64,000 nucleotides of DNA, taken from Gammaproteobacteria bacterium. Its GTDB lineage: Bacteria; Pseudomonadota; Gammaproteobacteria; Burkholderiales; Burkholderiaceae_B. Shown one piece after another: positions 1 to 9,249 of this stretch; the stretch's first letter is position 1, and every line of letters starts with the position of its first letter. The notes below the pieces were generated by a model that was given only the letters and a program-made list of their open reading frames with translations, had not been told where the DNA came from and did no database searches. Location: positions 62,001-126,000 of the forward strand of contig JAURJT010000020.1 in the NCBI GenBank assembly GCA_030832095.1. Direction: 5' to 3'. The translations under genes were made by a program, and so were the position numbers.

Positions 1-1240
1 GATCGCGAGCCGAGGCTCTGACCGCCGGGTGCACCAACACCAGCTGCCGTGACGGATCAACATAAATAGCCTGACCACGCACCCCCAGAAACGCATAGGT
101 ACCGTCAAGATCTGGAAAGATCCAAGTTTGATAGCCATAGCCAAACCAACGACCTGTGCGTGATGGTAAAAAATGCGCCTGTGTCATCTCTTGAACCCAG
201 GCGGCAGGCACAAGCTGCTTACCCTGCGCGACACCTGAGCGAGCCATCATCATCGCCAGGCGCCCATAATCGCGTAGCGTGGCGTTCAACCCCATGTAGC
301 CGACCTCTTGGCCTGAGGCATCCACAAGCCAAGTGGCTTCTTGTTCAGCACCAAGCGGTTTCCAAATTTTTTCTGAAAAATAGGTTGCAACGTCTTGGCC
401 GATCGCCTGACGCAATACGACTGACAGCACAAAGGTTTCTGCCGACGCGTAGTACCAACGCTGGCCAGGCGCCGCGATGCGGCGATTAAATAGTTTGGCA
501 ACACTCGCACCGCCTTCGGACTGCCTTCCGAACGTGGCGCGCGACAATCGGGCCGAATCGTCTTGCCCATCGTACTCTTCGCGAAACTGGACACCTGAAG
601 ACATGGTCAGCAAATGCCGTAGCGGGGTCTTGCCGTATTCAGTCCCTTGTAGACCCGGCGCATAGTCTTGTGCCAAGTCATCTAGTGAGCGAATATGCCC
701 CTCTTGCAGCGCAACACCCACCAGCATCGCAATCACCGTTTTGGCCATCGAGAAAGAGGTAAAGCGTTGCTCGGGCTGTCGCGCGTACTGGTAGCGCTCA
801 AGCAACAAGGTATCACCCTGAGCAATCAACAGAGCTGTGGCCGGATTACGTTCAAAGTAATCGTTTATCGTTTGCGTGCCGCTACCCAACACGGCAGCGC
901 CTTGATAATTCAACGTGAGCTCAGACGTCGAACGCTGCCAAGGCTGAACAGGCAAGGCCGTTGCCGAAACGTTTGCCTTAAAGATTTCGTCGAGTCTTGA
1001 AAAACTGTCAACAGTCGCGTGAGCCTGCCGCCAGTTATCACGAGTTCCTCGCGTAAAACCTGAACCAGTCAGGCCTCCGTAGAGCGACATATTCGGGCCG
1101 TCCGCACGCTTTCCAATGCCCTGCTCAACTTGCCACGCGCTAGTTTTTTGTTCAGGACTTGTGCCGCAACCGGCCAGCCCCAACAATACGCTGGTAGCAA
1201 ACACTGCCAAACATGATTTAAGAGCGATTGTCCAACGCAT
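1..1240 (-). CDS. Beta-lactamase-fold serine hydrolase lipoprotein (3' end beyond window)
   Basis: The frame is open from the ATG at 1240 to the left edge, so about 413 residues are visible and the C-terminus is missing. The N-terminus is a lipoprotein signal with lipobox LAGC (Cys25), placing the protein on a membrane facing the periplasm. The nucleophile motif SxxK is seen as SMAK (Ser164-Lys167) inside TSFSMAKTVI, followed by a Tyr motif in WYYASAETF, as in class C beta-lactamase relatives and 6-aminohexanoate-dimer hydrolase. AAGGAG lies 8 nt before the ATG; a GTG one codon upstream (1243) is possible. It is divergent from the gene at 1287, with 46 bp between. The substrate cannot be told; it need not be a beta-lactamase. 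Confidence 0.85.
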   Translation of the reverse strand, partial: MRWTIALKSCLAVFATSVLLGLAGCGTSPEQKTSAWQVEQGIGKRADGPNMSLYGGLTGSGFTRGTRDNWRQAHATVDSFSRLDEIFKANVSATALPVQPWQRSTSELTLNYQGAAVLGSGTQTINDYFERNPATALLIAQGDTLLLERYQYARQPEQRFTSFSMAKTVIAMLVGVALQEGHIRSLDDLAQDYAPGLQGTEYGKTPLRHLLTMSSGVQFREEYDGQDDSARLSRATFGRQSEGGASVAKLFNRRIAAPGQRWYYASAETFVLSVVLRQAIGQDVATYFSEKIWKPLGAEQEATWLVDASGQEVGYMGLNATLRDYGRLAMMMARSGVAQGKQLVPAAWVQEMTQAHFLPSRTGRWFGYGYQTWIFPDLDGTYAFLGVRGQAIYVDPSRQLVLVHPAVRASARD

Positions 1241-1286
1241 CACGAAAACTCCTTATACTCGTACTCTTTGTTTTTGAAGCCACGCT

Positions 1287-1958
1287 ATGACTCGCACTCA
1301 GACTTTACAACAAGATACCGACGCCTCTGGCGAATTGTTGATCTGGACTTCAGTTGACCCTGCCTACGAGCAAGACTTTAACCAATGGTATGACCAAGAG
1401 CACATGCAAGAGCGGGCAGCGATCAAGGGGTTTCGCTGGTCGCGGCGCTATCACTCTGACACCTGCGCGCGGCCCTATTTGGCGCTTTATCAAACAGACA
1501 CTTTGCATGTGTTCACCAGCGAGCCTTACCGTCAGGCTTTCACCAAACAAACACAGTGGTCTGAGCGTAACTTTACGCGTATGCGCGACACGAGTCGGCG
1601 CGTCAACGCGGTCACTGCGCTTGCGGGCGCCGGAACTGGTGCTGCAGTCGCCTTGGTCTGCCTTCAATCCATCGAACAGGCGCAAGCGGCAATTGTGTTG
1701 GCGCAAGAACTGAAGAGTGCGCTAGAGGGTGTACTCGCTGTGCGAGCGCTGTGCCCAGATCCAGTGTTGTCAACCCCCCTGCCCTCAGAAGACCTTGCAA
1801 CCCGCAAACTCGAACCATTTGTGGTGATCGACACGACCACACTTGCGAGCGCAGAAGCGGCTGGAAAATGGCTTGCAGAAAAACTGGCGTTACCCTCAGG
1901 GCGCAGTCACAGTTTTAAACTTTTATGGGATCTGCAATCTATCGATCTTGAGCGTTAG
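1287..1958 (+). CDS. Hypothetical protein, possible dimeric alpha/beta-barrel fold
   Basis: A 223-residue soluble protein without signal peptide or membrane segment. The N-terminal third carries the pattern W-x-D-x-E-H (FNQWYDQEHMQER) followed by a GF...RRY segment. This is typical of small ferredoxin-like dimeric alpha/beta-barrel proteins in which an EH pair sits in the cleft (EthD/DUF4286-like). The second half (from about residue 115) may be a second copy of the same fold, since it again alternates strands and helices. A GAAG ribosome site lies 7 nt before the ATG. No function is assigned. It is divergent from the lipoprotein and convergent with the TRAP receptor gene. Confidence 0.7.
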   Translation: MTRTQTLQQDTDASGELLIWTSVDPAYEQDFNQWYDQEHMQERAAIKGFRWSRRYHSDTCARPYLALYQTDTLHVFTSEPYRQAFTKQTQWSERNFTRMRDTSRRVNAVTALAGAGTGAAVALVCLQSIEQAQAAIVLAQELKSALEGVLAVRALCPDPVLSTPLPSEDLATRKLEPFVVIDTTTLASAEAAGKWLAEKLALPSGRSHSFKLLWDLQSIDLER

Positions 1959-2020
1959 TCGTTAAGCGCCAACAGTTTGGTCATATTCATACTGCGACTA
2001 AACAGCCAACTCGACAAGCG

Positions 2021-3184
2021 TTAGCTTTTTTTAGCCGTGATCTTCAGTGACTTACCAATGGTCTGGTTAAATTCGCTCACGCAGGTTCCCGAGCACCGCG
2101 TGGCCCATTTGCTGACAATATTTTGAGTGGCTAAGCGCTTAATCGTCGCTAAGTCAGCTTGCGTTGGCCTGACCAAAGTCATTTTGCCTTTGGGTGCCAT
2201 CGGGCAGGTTTTAGCCCCCGTATTACAGTCATAACCTTTTTGATTTTCTGACTCGGCAAATAACCACAAGCGTTCAGTTAACTTTTCCAAATTGATCTCT
2301 AACAACGCGCGAACATCAGCGTTGAGCTGATCCCAGACCTTTTGATTCACGGCGTGCATTTCTTGGTTCCAGCCCAAGGGCAAGGCATACAAGTGCGAAG
2401 ATACGGTGTACCACTTTGCCGTATACCCCGCCATACTACTGGCGACTGCACAGGCAATCGTTTTCTTTTGAAAGGCTTGCATCACCTCGGCAAACGGCAT
2501 GCTGATGCTTTTTGCACCCAACGCCTCGATCAACTCTGCCTGCGACCGGGTAATCACGCGAACGGTCTTATCCTTTAAGTCTTGCAAACCCCGTATCGGA
2601 ACATTGCAAAAGAGCACTTGGGGCGCAAAGGGGGACACACCTAAAAACTTACTTTGATAGGTGGCAGACAGGTGCTTGGCTAAGATCGGAGCAAAACTCG
2701 TCGACACTTGGCGTGCCGTTTTGGCGTCAGTCGCCAAGCCTGCGAGGTCAATCGCTTCGTAGATGGCGGTGTCAGCCGCAGGATAAATCAGTGGGATTAC
2801 ACCAAATCCGATCACGCCTTGCTTCATGAGTTTGAGCAACTCTGGGCCTTTTAAGCCCATCTCGTCAAACCCTTTGATCTCGGCCGTAATCTGCCCAGCA
2901 GAGTGCTCAGGGATTGTTTTTAGCCAAAAGGGTTGCTCAACTTGCTTATAGTTTGAACGTGTACTGAGCCCGCCCAAAATCTTAAGTGAAGTGACCGGCA
3001 ACTCTTGCGCAACCACCGGCGCTATCGTCGCCCCGCTGGCCAAACCTGCCACCACGCAAACTAGGTTTCGCAACCCGCCCAGCACTTGAACCCACAGATG
3101 TGCCAACCGCAGGGAGCCTGAGGCTGAAAGAACCCAGTAGAGGGCTTGCCCTATACTGTCGGAGATGATCTTTGTCGTTTGCAT
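2021..3184 (-). CDS. TRAP transporter periplasmic substrate-binding protein (DctP family)
   Basis: About 387 residues. The mature part matches DctP receptors: an IRGLQDLKDKTVRV segment, then SMPFAEVMQAFQKKTI and the AVNQKVWDQL helix seen in solute receptors of tripartite ATP-independent periplasmic transporters. It would capture an organic acid in the periplasm. The start is uncertain. ATG 3184 gives a leader of about 60 residues. A GTG at 3085 gives a compact signal peptide ending APVVAQ and is attractive, but neither has a strong ribosome site; a TTG at 3217 is also in frame. No dctQ or dctM gene is next to it, so the membrane partners must lie elsewhere. Confidence 0.82.
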   Translation of the reverse strand: MQTTKIISDSIGQALYWVLSASGSLRLAHLWVQVLGGLRNLVCVVAGLASGATIAPVVAQELPVTSLKILGGLSTRSNYKQVEQPFWLKTIPEHSAGQITAEIKGFDEMGLKGPELLKLMKQGVIGFGVIPLIYPAADTAIYEAIDLAGLATDAKTARQVSTSFAPILAKHLSATYQSKFLGVSPFAPQVLFCNVPIRGLQDLKDKTVRVITRSQAELIEALGAKSISMPFAEVMQAFQKKTIACAVASSMAGYTAKWYTVSSHLYALPLGWNQEMHAVNQKVWDQLNADVRALLEINLEKLTERLWLFAESENQKGYDCNTGAKTCPMAPKGKMTLVRPTQADLATIKRLATQNIVSKWATRCSGTCVSEFNQTIGKSLKITAKKS

Positions 3185-3244
3185 ACCGCATTCTACCAAT
3201 GCTCGAGGCAGACTCAATAGTTTTAAGTTTCCGGAACCTATCCC

Positions 3245-4183
3245 ATGTCTCGCCCCGCCTCTGATGCAGCGCCTGCGTTCACCCAGCGCCCTGCTCAGCG
3301 CCCTTTAATCGGCATCGTACTGCTGCTGCTGTCATTGCTCTGTTTAACCACCCTAGATGCGAGTGGAAAATGGGTGATGGGCGCTGGGAGTTCGCTGCTC
3401 ATTCTGGTGTGGTTTCGGTACGTCATCCATCTGTCGTTGGTGCTCATTTTTATATTGCCCACTAAAGGGCTGGGCATCTTACACAGCAAAACGCCTGGCT
3501 TGCAGTGCCTGCGTGCCGCCGCGATGCTGGGGGCAACGCTCACCTTTTTTACTTCACTTCAATACCTGCCTCAGGCCGAAGCCACTGCCATCATTTTTAT
3601 CTCGCCACTGATCATGCTCGCAGTCGCGCCCTGGATACTCAAAGAGCCCATGCGTAAAACACGCTGGGTCGCGGCTGGCTTTGGCTTTGTGGGCGTGTTG
3701 TTGGTCATCAGACCCTCAGCAGGCCTACCTGTAGCAGGCGTCGTGGCAGGCTTGATGACCGCTTGTTTATTCGCCACTCAGCACCTCACGACACGCTTAG
3801 TGGCTCAAGACAATCCCTTTACAACCATGCTCTGGAGCTCTGGACTCGGCACCTTAGCGTTGGCTTGCACCTTACCCTTTAGCTTACCCAGTGCCTGGCC
3901 AACGCTCACGACCATGGAGCCTTGGGTCTGGGTTGTCATGCTCTCAACGGGCTTCACTGGTGGTGTCGGGCATTTCTTGCAAATCCAGGCCTATCGTTTT
4001 GCTCCAGCCTCAATGCTCGCACCCTTTATCTACTTGCAAATGACGGTGGCCGCCACGTTGGGTTGGCTAATCTGGTCACATTTTCCGGACGCAACGACTT
4101 GGCTGGGCATTGCCATCATCTGTGCCAGCGGCGTGGTCAATAGCCTGATTGAATGGCAGCGTAGCAGGCCATCATCCGCCTGA
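3245..4183 (+). CDS. DMT/EamA family transporter
   Basis: A 312-residue membrane protein with about ten hydrophobic segments arranged as two EamA repeats, as in drug/metabolite exporters (RhaT/YdcZ-like). The first repeat ends near residue 145 (WVAAGFGFVGVLLVIRP, the usual end of EamA repeat 1). The second repeat contains FLQIQAYRFAPASMLAPF, a typical segment before the last helices. It probably moves a small metabolite or amino acid across the inner membrane; the substrate cannot be read. It is divergent from the TRAP receptor gene and convergent with ybbA, whose stop lies 17 bp away. There is no clear Shine-Dalgarno before the ATG. Confidence 0.85.
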   Translation: MSRPASDAAPAFTQRPAQRPLIGIVLLLLSLLCLTTLDASGKWVMGAGSSLLILVWFRYVIHLSLVLIFILPTKGLGILHSKTPGLQCLRAAAMLGATLTFFTSLQYLPQAEATAIIFISPLIMLAVAPWILKEPMRKTRWVAAGFGFVGVLLVIRPSAGLPVAGVVAGLMTACLFATQHLTTRLVAQDNPFTTMLWSSGLGTLALACTLPFSLPSAWPTLTTMEPWVWVVMLSTGFTGGVGHFLQIQAYRFAPASMLAPFIYLQMTVAATLGWLIWSHFPDATTWLGIAIICASGVVNSLIEWQRSRPSSA

Positions 4184-4200
4184 TCCTCATCAGCTTGAAC

Positions 4201-4878
4201 TCAAGATGCTAAACGACCCGCTTGCAACACCAATTGACGATCGCAACGCGCCGCAAGCTGTGGGTCATGCGTGACTAGCACCAAGGTCGTGCCCAGTGAG
4301 GCGTACAAAGAGAACAGCATCTCAATGACACGCGCCCCAGTGGCGTGATCGAGGCTGCCGGTCGGTTCATCGGCAAATAACAGGGCCGGACGCTGCACGA
4401 ACGCGCGCGCTAAAGAGACCCTCTGTTGCTCACCACCAGAAAGTGTTGCTGGGTAATGGTGCAAACGCTGACCTAACCCCACCTGTTCAAGCATCTCGGC
4501 TGCAGGTGCTTGAGCACTCAGCCCTGCTAGCTCAAGGGGTAACATAACGTTTTCAAGCGCTGTCAGGTTTGGTAGCAAATGAAACGACTGAAATACGAAC
4601 CCCAAACTTTTTGCGCGCAGCGCAGCGCGCCCATCTTCGTCTAGCTCAAAGAGAGACTGCCCCAGCAGTTTGACGTGCCCCACTGTCGGTGTATCCAACC
4701 CGGCGAGCAAACCGAGCAAGGTTGATTTGCCCGAGCCCGAGGCGCCGGTAATAGCGATTGATTGGCCATGCGCAACAGTGAAGTCGATATTGTCTAAAAT
4801 GGTGAGCTCACCTAAGGCATCGGGTACCCTCTTGCAGAGGCCGCTGACTTCTATCACGTTATCTACTTTTGGCAACAT
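4201..4878 (-). CDS. ybbA: ABC transporter ATP-binding protein YbbA
   Basis: 225 residues. Walker [13 protein letters not shown] signature [15 protein letters not shown] and Walker [13 protein letters not shown] are all present, of the LolD/YbbA (MacB-type) class. The start at 4878 ([11 protein letters not shown]) aligns with E. coli YbbA, with AAAGGG just upstream; an ATG at 4914 with AGGA is an alternative. It is divergent from tesA, as in enterobacteria, and here the two start codons share the CATG at 4876-4879. The permease partner usually encoded next (ybbP) is missing: downstream lies a convergent DMT transporter. In E. coli the YbbAP complex is linked to the TesA neighbourhood; the role here is inferred. 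Confidence 0.9.
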   Translation of the reverse strand: MLPKVDNVIEVSGLCKRVPDALGELTILDNIDFTVAHGQSIAITGASGSGKSTLLGLLAGLDTPTVGHVKLLGQSLFELDEDGRAALRAKSLGFVFQSFHLLPNLTALENVMLPLELAGLSAQAPAAEMLEQVGLGQRLHHYPATLSGGEQQRVSLARAFVQRPALLFADEPTGSLDHATGARVIEMLFSLYASLGTTLVLVTHDPQLAARCDRQLVLQAGRLAS

Positions 4879-5530
4879 GAAACCCTTTTCTTGCTCTCGT
4901 CGTTGTGTCATCAGTATCCTGGTCGCTGGCGCCTGCAGTGCGTTGCTCAAGGCGCCTGCTAGTGCGCAACCCGCCACACAAGCAGCGCGCATTTTAGTCG
5001 TTGGAGACAGTCTATCAGCCGAGTACGGTCTGGCGCGCAATACCGGATGGGTTGAACAACTTAAAGTGGCGCTTGCGTTAGCACCCAACCCAGCAACTGT
5101 TCTGAATGCTAGCATCAGCGGAGACACAACGAGTGGTGGTTTGGCCCGCATAGATGCTGCACTCAAGCAACATCAACCCACGATTGTCATCCTCGAGCTT
5201 GGCGCCAACGACGCCCTGCGTGGGCTGCCGTTAACGCTCACGCAAAAAAACATCACAGAACTGATTACGCGCTGCCAGGCGATCGGTGCCAAAGTGGTGT
5301 TGGTTGGGATGCAGATTCCACCAAACTACGGCCGAGGATATGCGGAAGGCTTTAAAAACATTTTTAGCAACGCCGCAACCCAAACGGGCGCCGCGTTAGT
5401 CCCCTTTTTGTTTGAGGGCTTTGCTGACCAGCGGCAGTACTTTCAAGCAGATGGCATTCACCCAAACGAGTCTGCTCAACCCTTAATGCTAGCAACGGTC
5501 AGGCTTGCGCTTGACCCGTTGCTACGCTAG
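4877..5530 (+). CDS. tesA: Multifunctional acyl-CoA thioesterase I / lysophospholipase (SGNH)
   Basis: 217 residues. An N-terminal signal peptide (about residues 1-30, ending APASAQ) targets it to the periplasm. SGNH blocks are clear: block I GDSLS (nucleophile Ser), the block II Gly, block III GANDALRG (Asn) and block V DGIHPN (Asp/His). The family hydrolyses acyl-CoA thioesters, lysophospholipids and esters. The ATG at 4877 is chosen because it gives a proper signal peptide directly before the conserved ARILVVGDSLS. The same CATG tetranucleotide also provides the start of divergent ybbA. No strong ribosome site is visible upstream. Confidence 0.93.
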   Translation: MKPFSCSRRCVISILVAGACSALLKAPASAQPATQAARILVVGDSLSAEYGLARNTGWVEQLKVALALAPNPATVLNASISGDTTSGGLARIDAALKQHQPTIVILELGANDALRGLPLTLTQKNITELITRCQAIGAKVVLVGMQIPPNYGRGYAEGFKNIFSNAATQTGAALVPFLFEGFADQRQYFQADGIHPNESAQPLMLATVRLALDPLLR

Positions 5531-5544
5531 CCGCTTAGCGGCTA
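5528..5544. terminator. Short hairpin between convergent tesA and ppiD
   Basis: A perfect 7-bp stem TAGCCGC/GCGGCTA with loop TTA begins inside the tesA stop codon and ends 7 bp before the ppiD stop. No T-run follows on either strand, so it is at best a weak bidirectional terminator or an RNA 3' end stabiliser. Confidence 0.4.
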
Positions 5545-5550
5545 CCTACC

Positions 5551-7518
5551 TTAAAGCTTGGCGCCGTCAAGCTCGCCTGAAATGAGCTTTTTAGCATCAG
5601 GTAGCATCTTCACTTTATAACTGTCGCGCAGTACCCTTAGCGCAGCCTGCTCTTCAGCAGCACCCCACGCCTGAGACAGCTGGGCTTGAAGCTGTGTGAC
5701 TTGAGCGGGCTCTGGTGCGGGACCTGGTTCAATTTTTGAGAGCCACAACACCGCGTAACCCTCAGGCCCCGCCACACCTAAAAATCGTGGTAAGGGGGTT
5801 GGGCTCGCAGACATGACAGCTTCGAGTTGCTCGCGCGATAGCGATTGCGCAGCCTGACGGGTCACGACCTGAGTCGCATCAAAGTCTTTAGGGTCAGAAC
5901 CAACCGCCCCTTTAAGCTGATCAAGCTGCTTCACACCAGCCTCTTGCGCCGCGACTAACGCACGCTCGTTGGTCAGCATCGTACCAATCTGCTGAGCAAC
6001 TTGCTCAAGCGCAGGCACTTTAGGCGCATGTACCGCGTTGACCCGCAAGGCCAAAATGGTATCTGAAGCCAGCTCAATCGCACCAGAATTCAACTTATCT
6101 TTCATGACCTCTGTTGAAAACGCCGTTTGACGCACCTTAGGATTGCCCAGCCACGTCTGTTCAGCCGCTGACGGCATGGGGGCGCCACCACGCTGGGAGA
6201 CAGGCAACAAACCCTCGCGCGTTAAGCCGGTGGCTTGCCTGAGCTCAATTCCAAGTGCATCCGCAATCGGTTTTAAACTGTCACGTTGGTCGTAAATCAG
6301 ATTAGTCAGCTTACCGGCCATTGAAGCAAAACGTTCTGCCGCTAACTGCTTACGGATTTCAACGATGATGTCCTCTTTGACTTCAGCTAAAGGCTTAATG
6401 CTTGGAGCCTGAGTGTCTGTGACATACAAAACGTGCATGCCAAAGGGGCTCTCGACCGCGCCAGAGATCTCATTTTTCTTGAGTTTGAACACTGCATCTT
6501 CGACTTGAGGCACAAGCATATTTTTGCTGATCCAGCCTAAATCACCGCCTTGATTCGCCGAGCCAGAGTCTTGTGAAAATTCTTTCGCAAGTGCTGAAAA
6601 CTCAGTCGGGTTAGCGGCTGCACGCTTAGCGAGGTCTGCTGCTTTGGCTTGCACTGCCGCTTTGGCTGCAGCATCTGCAGCGGTAGGGATTTCGAGCAAA
6701 ATATGACTGACACGACGGCGTTCAGGTTGACCGTAGCGAGCCTCATTTTGCTTGTAAAAGCTCTCGATATCGGCTTCAGACACTTTAATATCTTTAGAAG
6801 CGGCGTCTTCGTTCAGGACTAGGTACTGCACATCAAGATTTTCTGGAATCGTGAGCTTAGCTTGATTGGCGTCGTACCAAGTTTTGATATCCTCGGGTGA
6901 TACCGTAATATTTTTTGCGTACGTCTCAACCGAGAACAACTTGCGCGCGACGCTACGTTGCTCAGTAATCAAGGCGAAAATCTTTTGACCAATATCGGCA
7001 GGTACGCGAGCCGTTAAGCCAATCGGTTGTAACACTTGTCCCAAGGTTAAGTCACGACGCAAGCCCTGCTCAAACGCTGCTGTCGTCATGCCTTGGGCCG
7101 CTAAGACCTGCTTGTAACGCTCGGGTGAAAACTGCCCATCTTGTTGAACAGCAGGGATCGCCGCGATGCTGCGCCGTAAGGTCTCGTCAGACACCGAATA
7201 GCCACCTCTAGTCGCAGCAATTGCGACCGCTCGCTGATCAATCAGCGTATTCAGCAATTGCTCTCGAAAAAATGGCGTATCAAACGCGGCTGCATCGAAC
7301 TGTGCGCCAAGCATGCCGCGATATTGCTCGAGCTGCGCTCGACGGGCATTATTAAACTCGCCCAGCGTGATGCCTTTTCCGTCAACCGTGGCCAGTTCAG
7401 GCTCGCTTGACATAAAGCTCGTGTAGCCTTGTACGCCAAAGAAGGCGAACGAGGGTACGATCAAAAGAAGCAGGACTACCTGCATCCAGCGTTGGTGATT
7501 ACGAATAAAATCAAACAT
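5551..7518 (-). CDS. ppiD: Periplasmic chaperone / peptidyl-prolyl isomerase PpiD
   Basis: 655 residues. The start at 7518 (MFDFIRNHQRWMQ) gives the typical PpiD beginning: a short cytoplasmic tail and one transmembrane helix (VVLLLLIVPSFAFFGV). A SurA-like chaperone domain follows (about residues 35-250), then a parvulin domain at about 265-365 containing RRVSHILLEIP, QGGDLGWI and SPFGMHVLYV. The C-terminal part is the variable chaperone region. It acts at the inner membrane on proteins leaving the Sec translocon. It is convergent with tesA and divergent from the glycerophosphodiesterase gene, which starts 92 bp away. Confidence 0.93.
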   Translation of the reverse strand: MFDFIRNHQRWMQVVLLLLIVPSFAFFGVQGYTSFMSSEPELATVDGKGITLGEFNNARRAQLEQYRGMLGAQFDAAAFDTPFFREQLLNTLIDQRAVAIAATRGGYSVSDETLRRSIAAIPAVQQDGQFSPERYKQVLAAQGMTTAAFEQGLRRDLTLGQVLQPIGLTARVPADIGQKIFALITEQRSVARKLFSVETYAKNITVSPEDIKTWYDANQAKLTIPENLDVQYLVLNEDAASKDIKVSEADIESFYKQNEARYGQPERRRVSHILLEIPTAADAAAKAAVQAKAADLAKRAAANPTEFSALAKEFSQDSGSANQGGDLGWISKNMLVPQVEDAVFKLKKNEISGAVESPFGMHVLYVTDTQAPSIKPLAEVKEDIIVEIRKQLAAERFASMAGKLTNLIYDQRDSLKPIADALGIELRQATGLTREGLLPVSQRGGAPMPSAAEQTWLGNPKVRQTAFSTEVMKDKLNSGAIELASDTILALRVNAVHAPKVPALEQVAQQIGTMLTNERALVAAQEAGVKQLDQLKGAVGSDPKDFDATQVVTRQAAQSLSREQLEAVMSASPTPLPRFLGVAGPEGYAVLWLSKIEPGPAPEPAQVTQLQAQLSQAWGAAEEQAALRVLRDSYKVKMLPDAKKLISGELDGAKL

Positions 7519-7610
7519 GAGGGTTCGCACGCCTAGAGTCAAAGCGGGCAAAGTTTACCACTCGGTGCGTTATGCTTGCACCTTATACCCTCTAGTCGTT
7601 GGATTTTGTG

Positions 7611-8354
7611 ATGCAGACTTTGCCGCCTTGGCCCTACCCGCACCTAGTTGCACACCGAGGGGCAGGCACGCTTGCGCCAGAAAACACCCTAGCCGCCATG
7701 CGTGTTGGGGCCAGCTTTGGCTACAAAATGGTCGAATTTGATGCCAAACTGAGCCAAGATCAGGTTGCAATCCTCTTGCACGACGCCGAACTCGACCGCA
7801 CCACCAACGGCCGTGGCAAAGCCGCTGACCAACCCTATGCAGCCTTAGCGAAGCTAGACGCCGGTCTCTGGTTTAGTGCTGCTTTTCGTGGCGAGCCTAT
7901 CCCTACCCTCGAGGCCGTCGCGCGCTATACCCTTAGTCACAATATCGCCAGCAATATAGAGATTAAGCCAACGCCTGGCCTTGAGGGGCTCACGGGCACA
8001 GCGATCGCCAGACAGGCCAAACACGACTGGCACGGGGCCTCGGTGCCACCTTTGTTGTCGTCTTTTTCGCTCGCAGCTCTCGAGGCAGCACAACAAGAAG
8101 CGCCAACACTGCCGCGCGGCTGGATTACTTCGAAACTAGACGAGAATTGGCGTCAGACCCTCAGGCGGCTAGGCTGCGTGTCGATTCACCTTCACCACTT
8201 ATTACTCAACGAAGCCTTGCTCAACGACATCCACGCTGGCGGTTTTCGCGTGGCCGCCTGGACCGTAAATGACCCGACCCGTGCGGCGACGCTTTTACGT
8301 TGGGGCGTCGACTCAGTGATCACCGATGCCCTTGACTTGATTTCTGCAGAATAA
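7611..8354 (+). CDS. ugpQ: Cytoplasmic glycerophosphodiester phosphodiesterase
   Basis: 247 residues forming a GDPD TIM barrel. The catalytic set is visible: HRGAGTLAPENT near the N-terminus (His and Glu/Asn), EFDAKLSQD, and LHDAELDRTTNGRG (second catalytic His). AAWTVND and DSVITD near the C-terminus are the usual last strands. There is no signal peptide, which fits UgpQ rather than periplasmic GlpQ. It cleaves glycerophosphodiesters to glycerol-3-phosphate and an alcohol. The ATG at 7611 is preferred over an in-frame TTG at 7599. rlmJ follows on the same strand after 34 bp. Confidence 0.92.
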   Translation: MQTLPPWPYPHLVAHRGAGTLAPENTLAAMRVGASFGYKMVEFDAKLSQDQVAILLHDAELDRTTNGRGKAADQPYAALAKLDAGLWFSAAFRGEPIPTLEAVARYTLSHNIASNIEIKPTPGLEGLTGTAIARQAKHDWHGASVPPLLSSFSLAALEAAQQEAPTLPRGWITSKLDENWRQTLRRLGCVSIHLHHLLLNEALLNDIHAGGFRVAAWTVNDPTRAATLLRWGVDSVITDALDLISAE

Positions 8355-8388
8355 AACCCGGGCGCTTGGCCCACTCACGGAGAACGAT

Positions 8389-9249
8389 TTGTTTAGTTAT
8401 CGCCATGGCTTTCACGCTGGCAATCATGCTGACTTACTGAAGCACCTTGTGCTAGTGCACATTCTTCAGTATTTCAATCAAAAAGAGGTGCCCTATTGGT
8501 TTATCGATTTACATGCGGGTGCGGGGCTCTATGACCTGCAGGGCGATTGGGCGCAAAAAAATGGAGAATTTGCCTCTGGGATCGGTAAGCTTTGGGAAAC
8601 CAAAAAAGCTTGCCCTCCGATGATTGAGGCCTACCTCGAGGTCATTGGCCACCTCAATCCGGATGGTGAGCTACGGCTCTACCCAGGGTCGCCATGGATC
8701 GCGCTTGAGGCGTGCCGTAGCCACGATAAATTGCGCTTGTTTGAAATGCACCCAAGCGAAGCAGACATTTTGACGATGAATCTTGAGCAACGGGGCTCGC
8801 AAACTCTTAAGCAAACCACGCTGTACGAAAGTGATGGATTTGCCGGACTCAAAGGCCACATCCCGCCACCAAGCCGGCGCGCAATCGTCTTGATGGATCC
8901 CTCATACGAAGACAAAAAAGACTACCGGCACGTGATTGACACGGTAAAAGATGCAATGGTTCGGTTTCCGACCGGGTGCTATGCCATCTGGTGCCCCCAG
9001 ATACAACGCCGCGAGGCCCAAGAGCTGCCGCGTCAGCTTGAACGCTCAGGTGCCAAAAACTGGCTGTATGCAAGCCTGAGCGTACACAAGCCGTCAGAAG
9101 ACGGACTGGGCTTACATGGCAGCGGTATGTTTGTGATCAATCCGCCCTGGACGCTTAACGCAGCCTTAAAAGAGAGCTTACCGTGGTTGGTCAAAGTGCT
9201 AGGCCAGGACGCCCGCGCAGGCTATAAGCTTGATTTTCTTGAGCATTAA
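8389..9249 (+). CDS. rlmJ: 23S rRNA (adenine2030-N6)-methyltransferase RlmJ
   Basis: 286 residues. The start MFSYRHGFHAGNHADLLKH is the highly conserved N-terminus of RlmJ (YhiR), and the catalytic motif DPSY (MDPSYEDKKDY) is present. The enzyme methylates A2030 of 23S rRNA and has been linked in some species to use of external DNA. The start codon is TTG at 8389, supported by GGAGA 7-9 nt upstream and by alignment with the E. coli start. The gene is convergent with the pseudouridine synthase gene; the two stop codons share TTAA at 9246-9249. Confidence 0.93.
   Translation: MFSYRHGFHAGNHADLLKHLVLVHILQYFNQKEVPYWFIDLHAGAGLYDLQGDWAQKNGEFASGIGKLWETKKACPPMIEAYLEVIGHLNPDGELRLYPGSPWIALEACRSHDKLRLFEMHPSEADILTMNLEQRGSQTLKQTTLYESDGFAGLKGHIPPPSRRAIVLMDPSYEDKKDYRHVIDTVKDAMVRFPTGCYAIWCPQIQRREAQELPRQLERSGAKNWLYASLSVHKPSEDGLGLHGSGMFVINPPWTLNAALKESLPWLVKVLGQDARAGYKLDFLEH

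Noticed and set aside
4879..5166. N-terminal extension of YbbA reaching into tesA
   Set aside because: It overlaps the tesA signal peptide and catalytic core and adds sequence not found in YbbA proteins.
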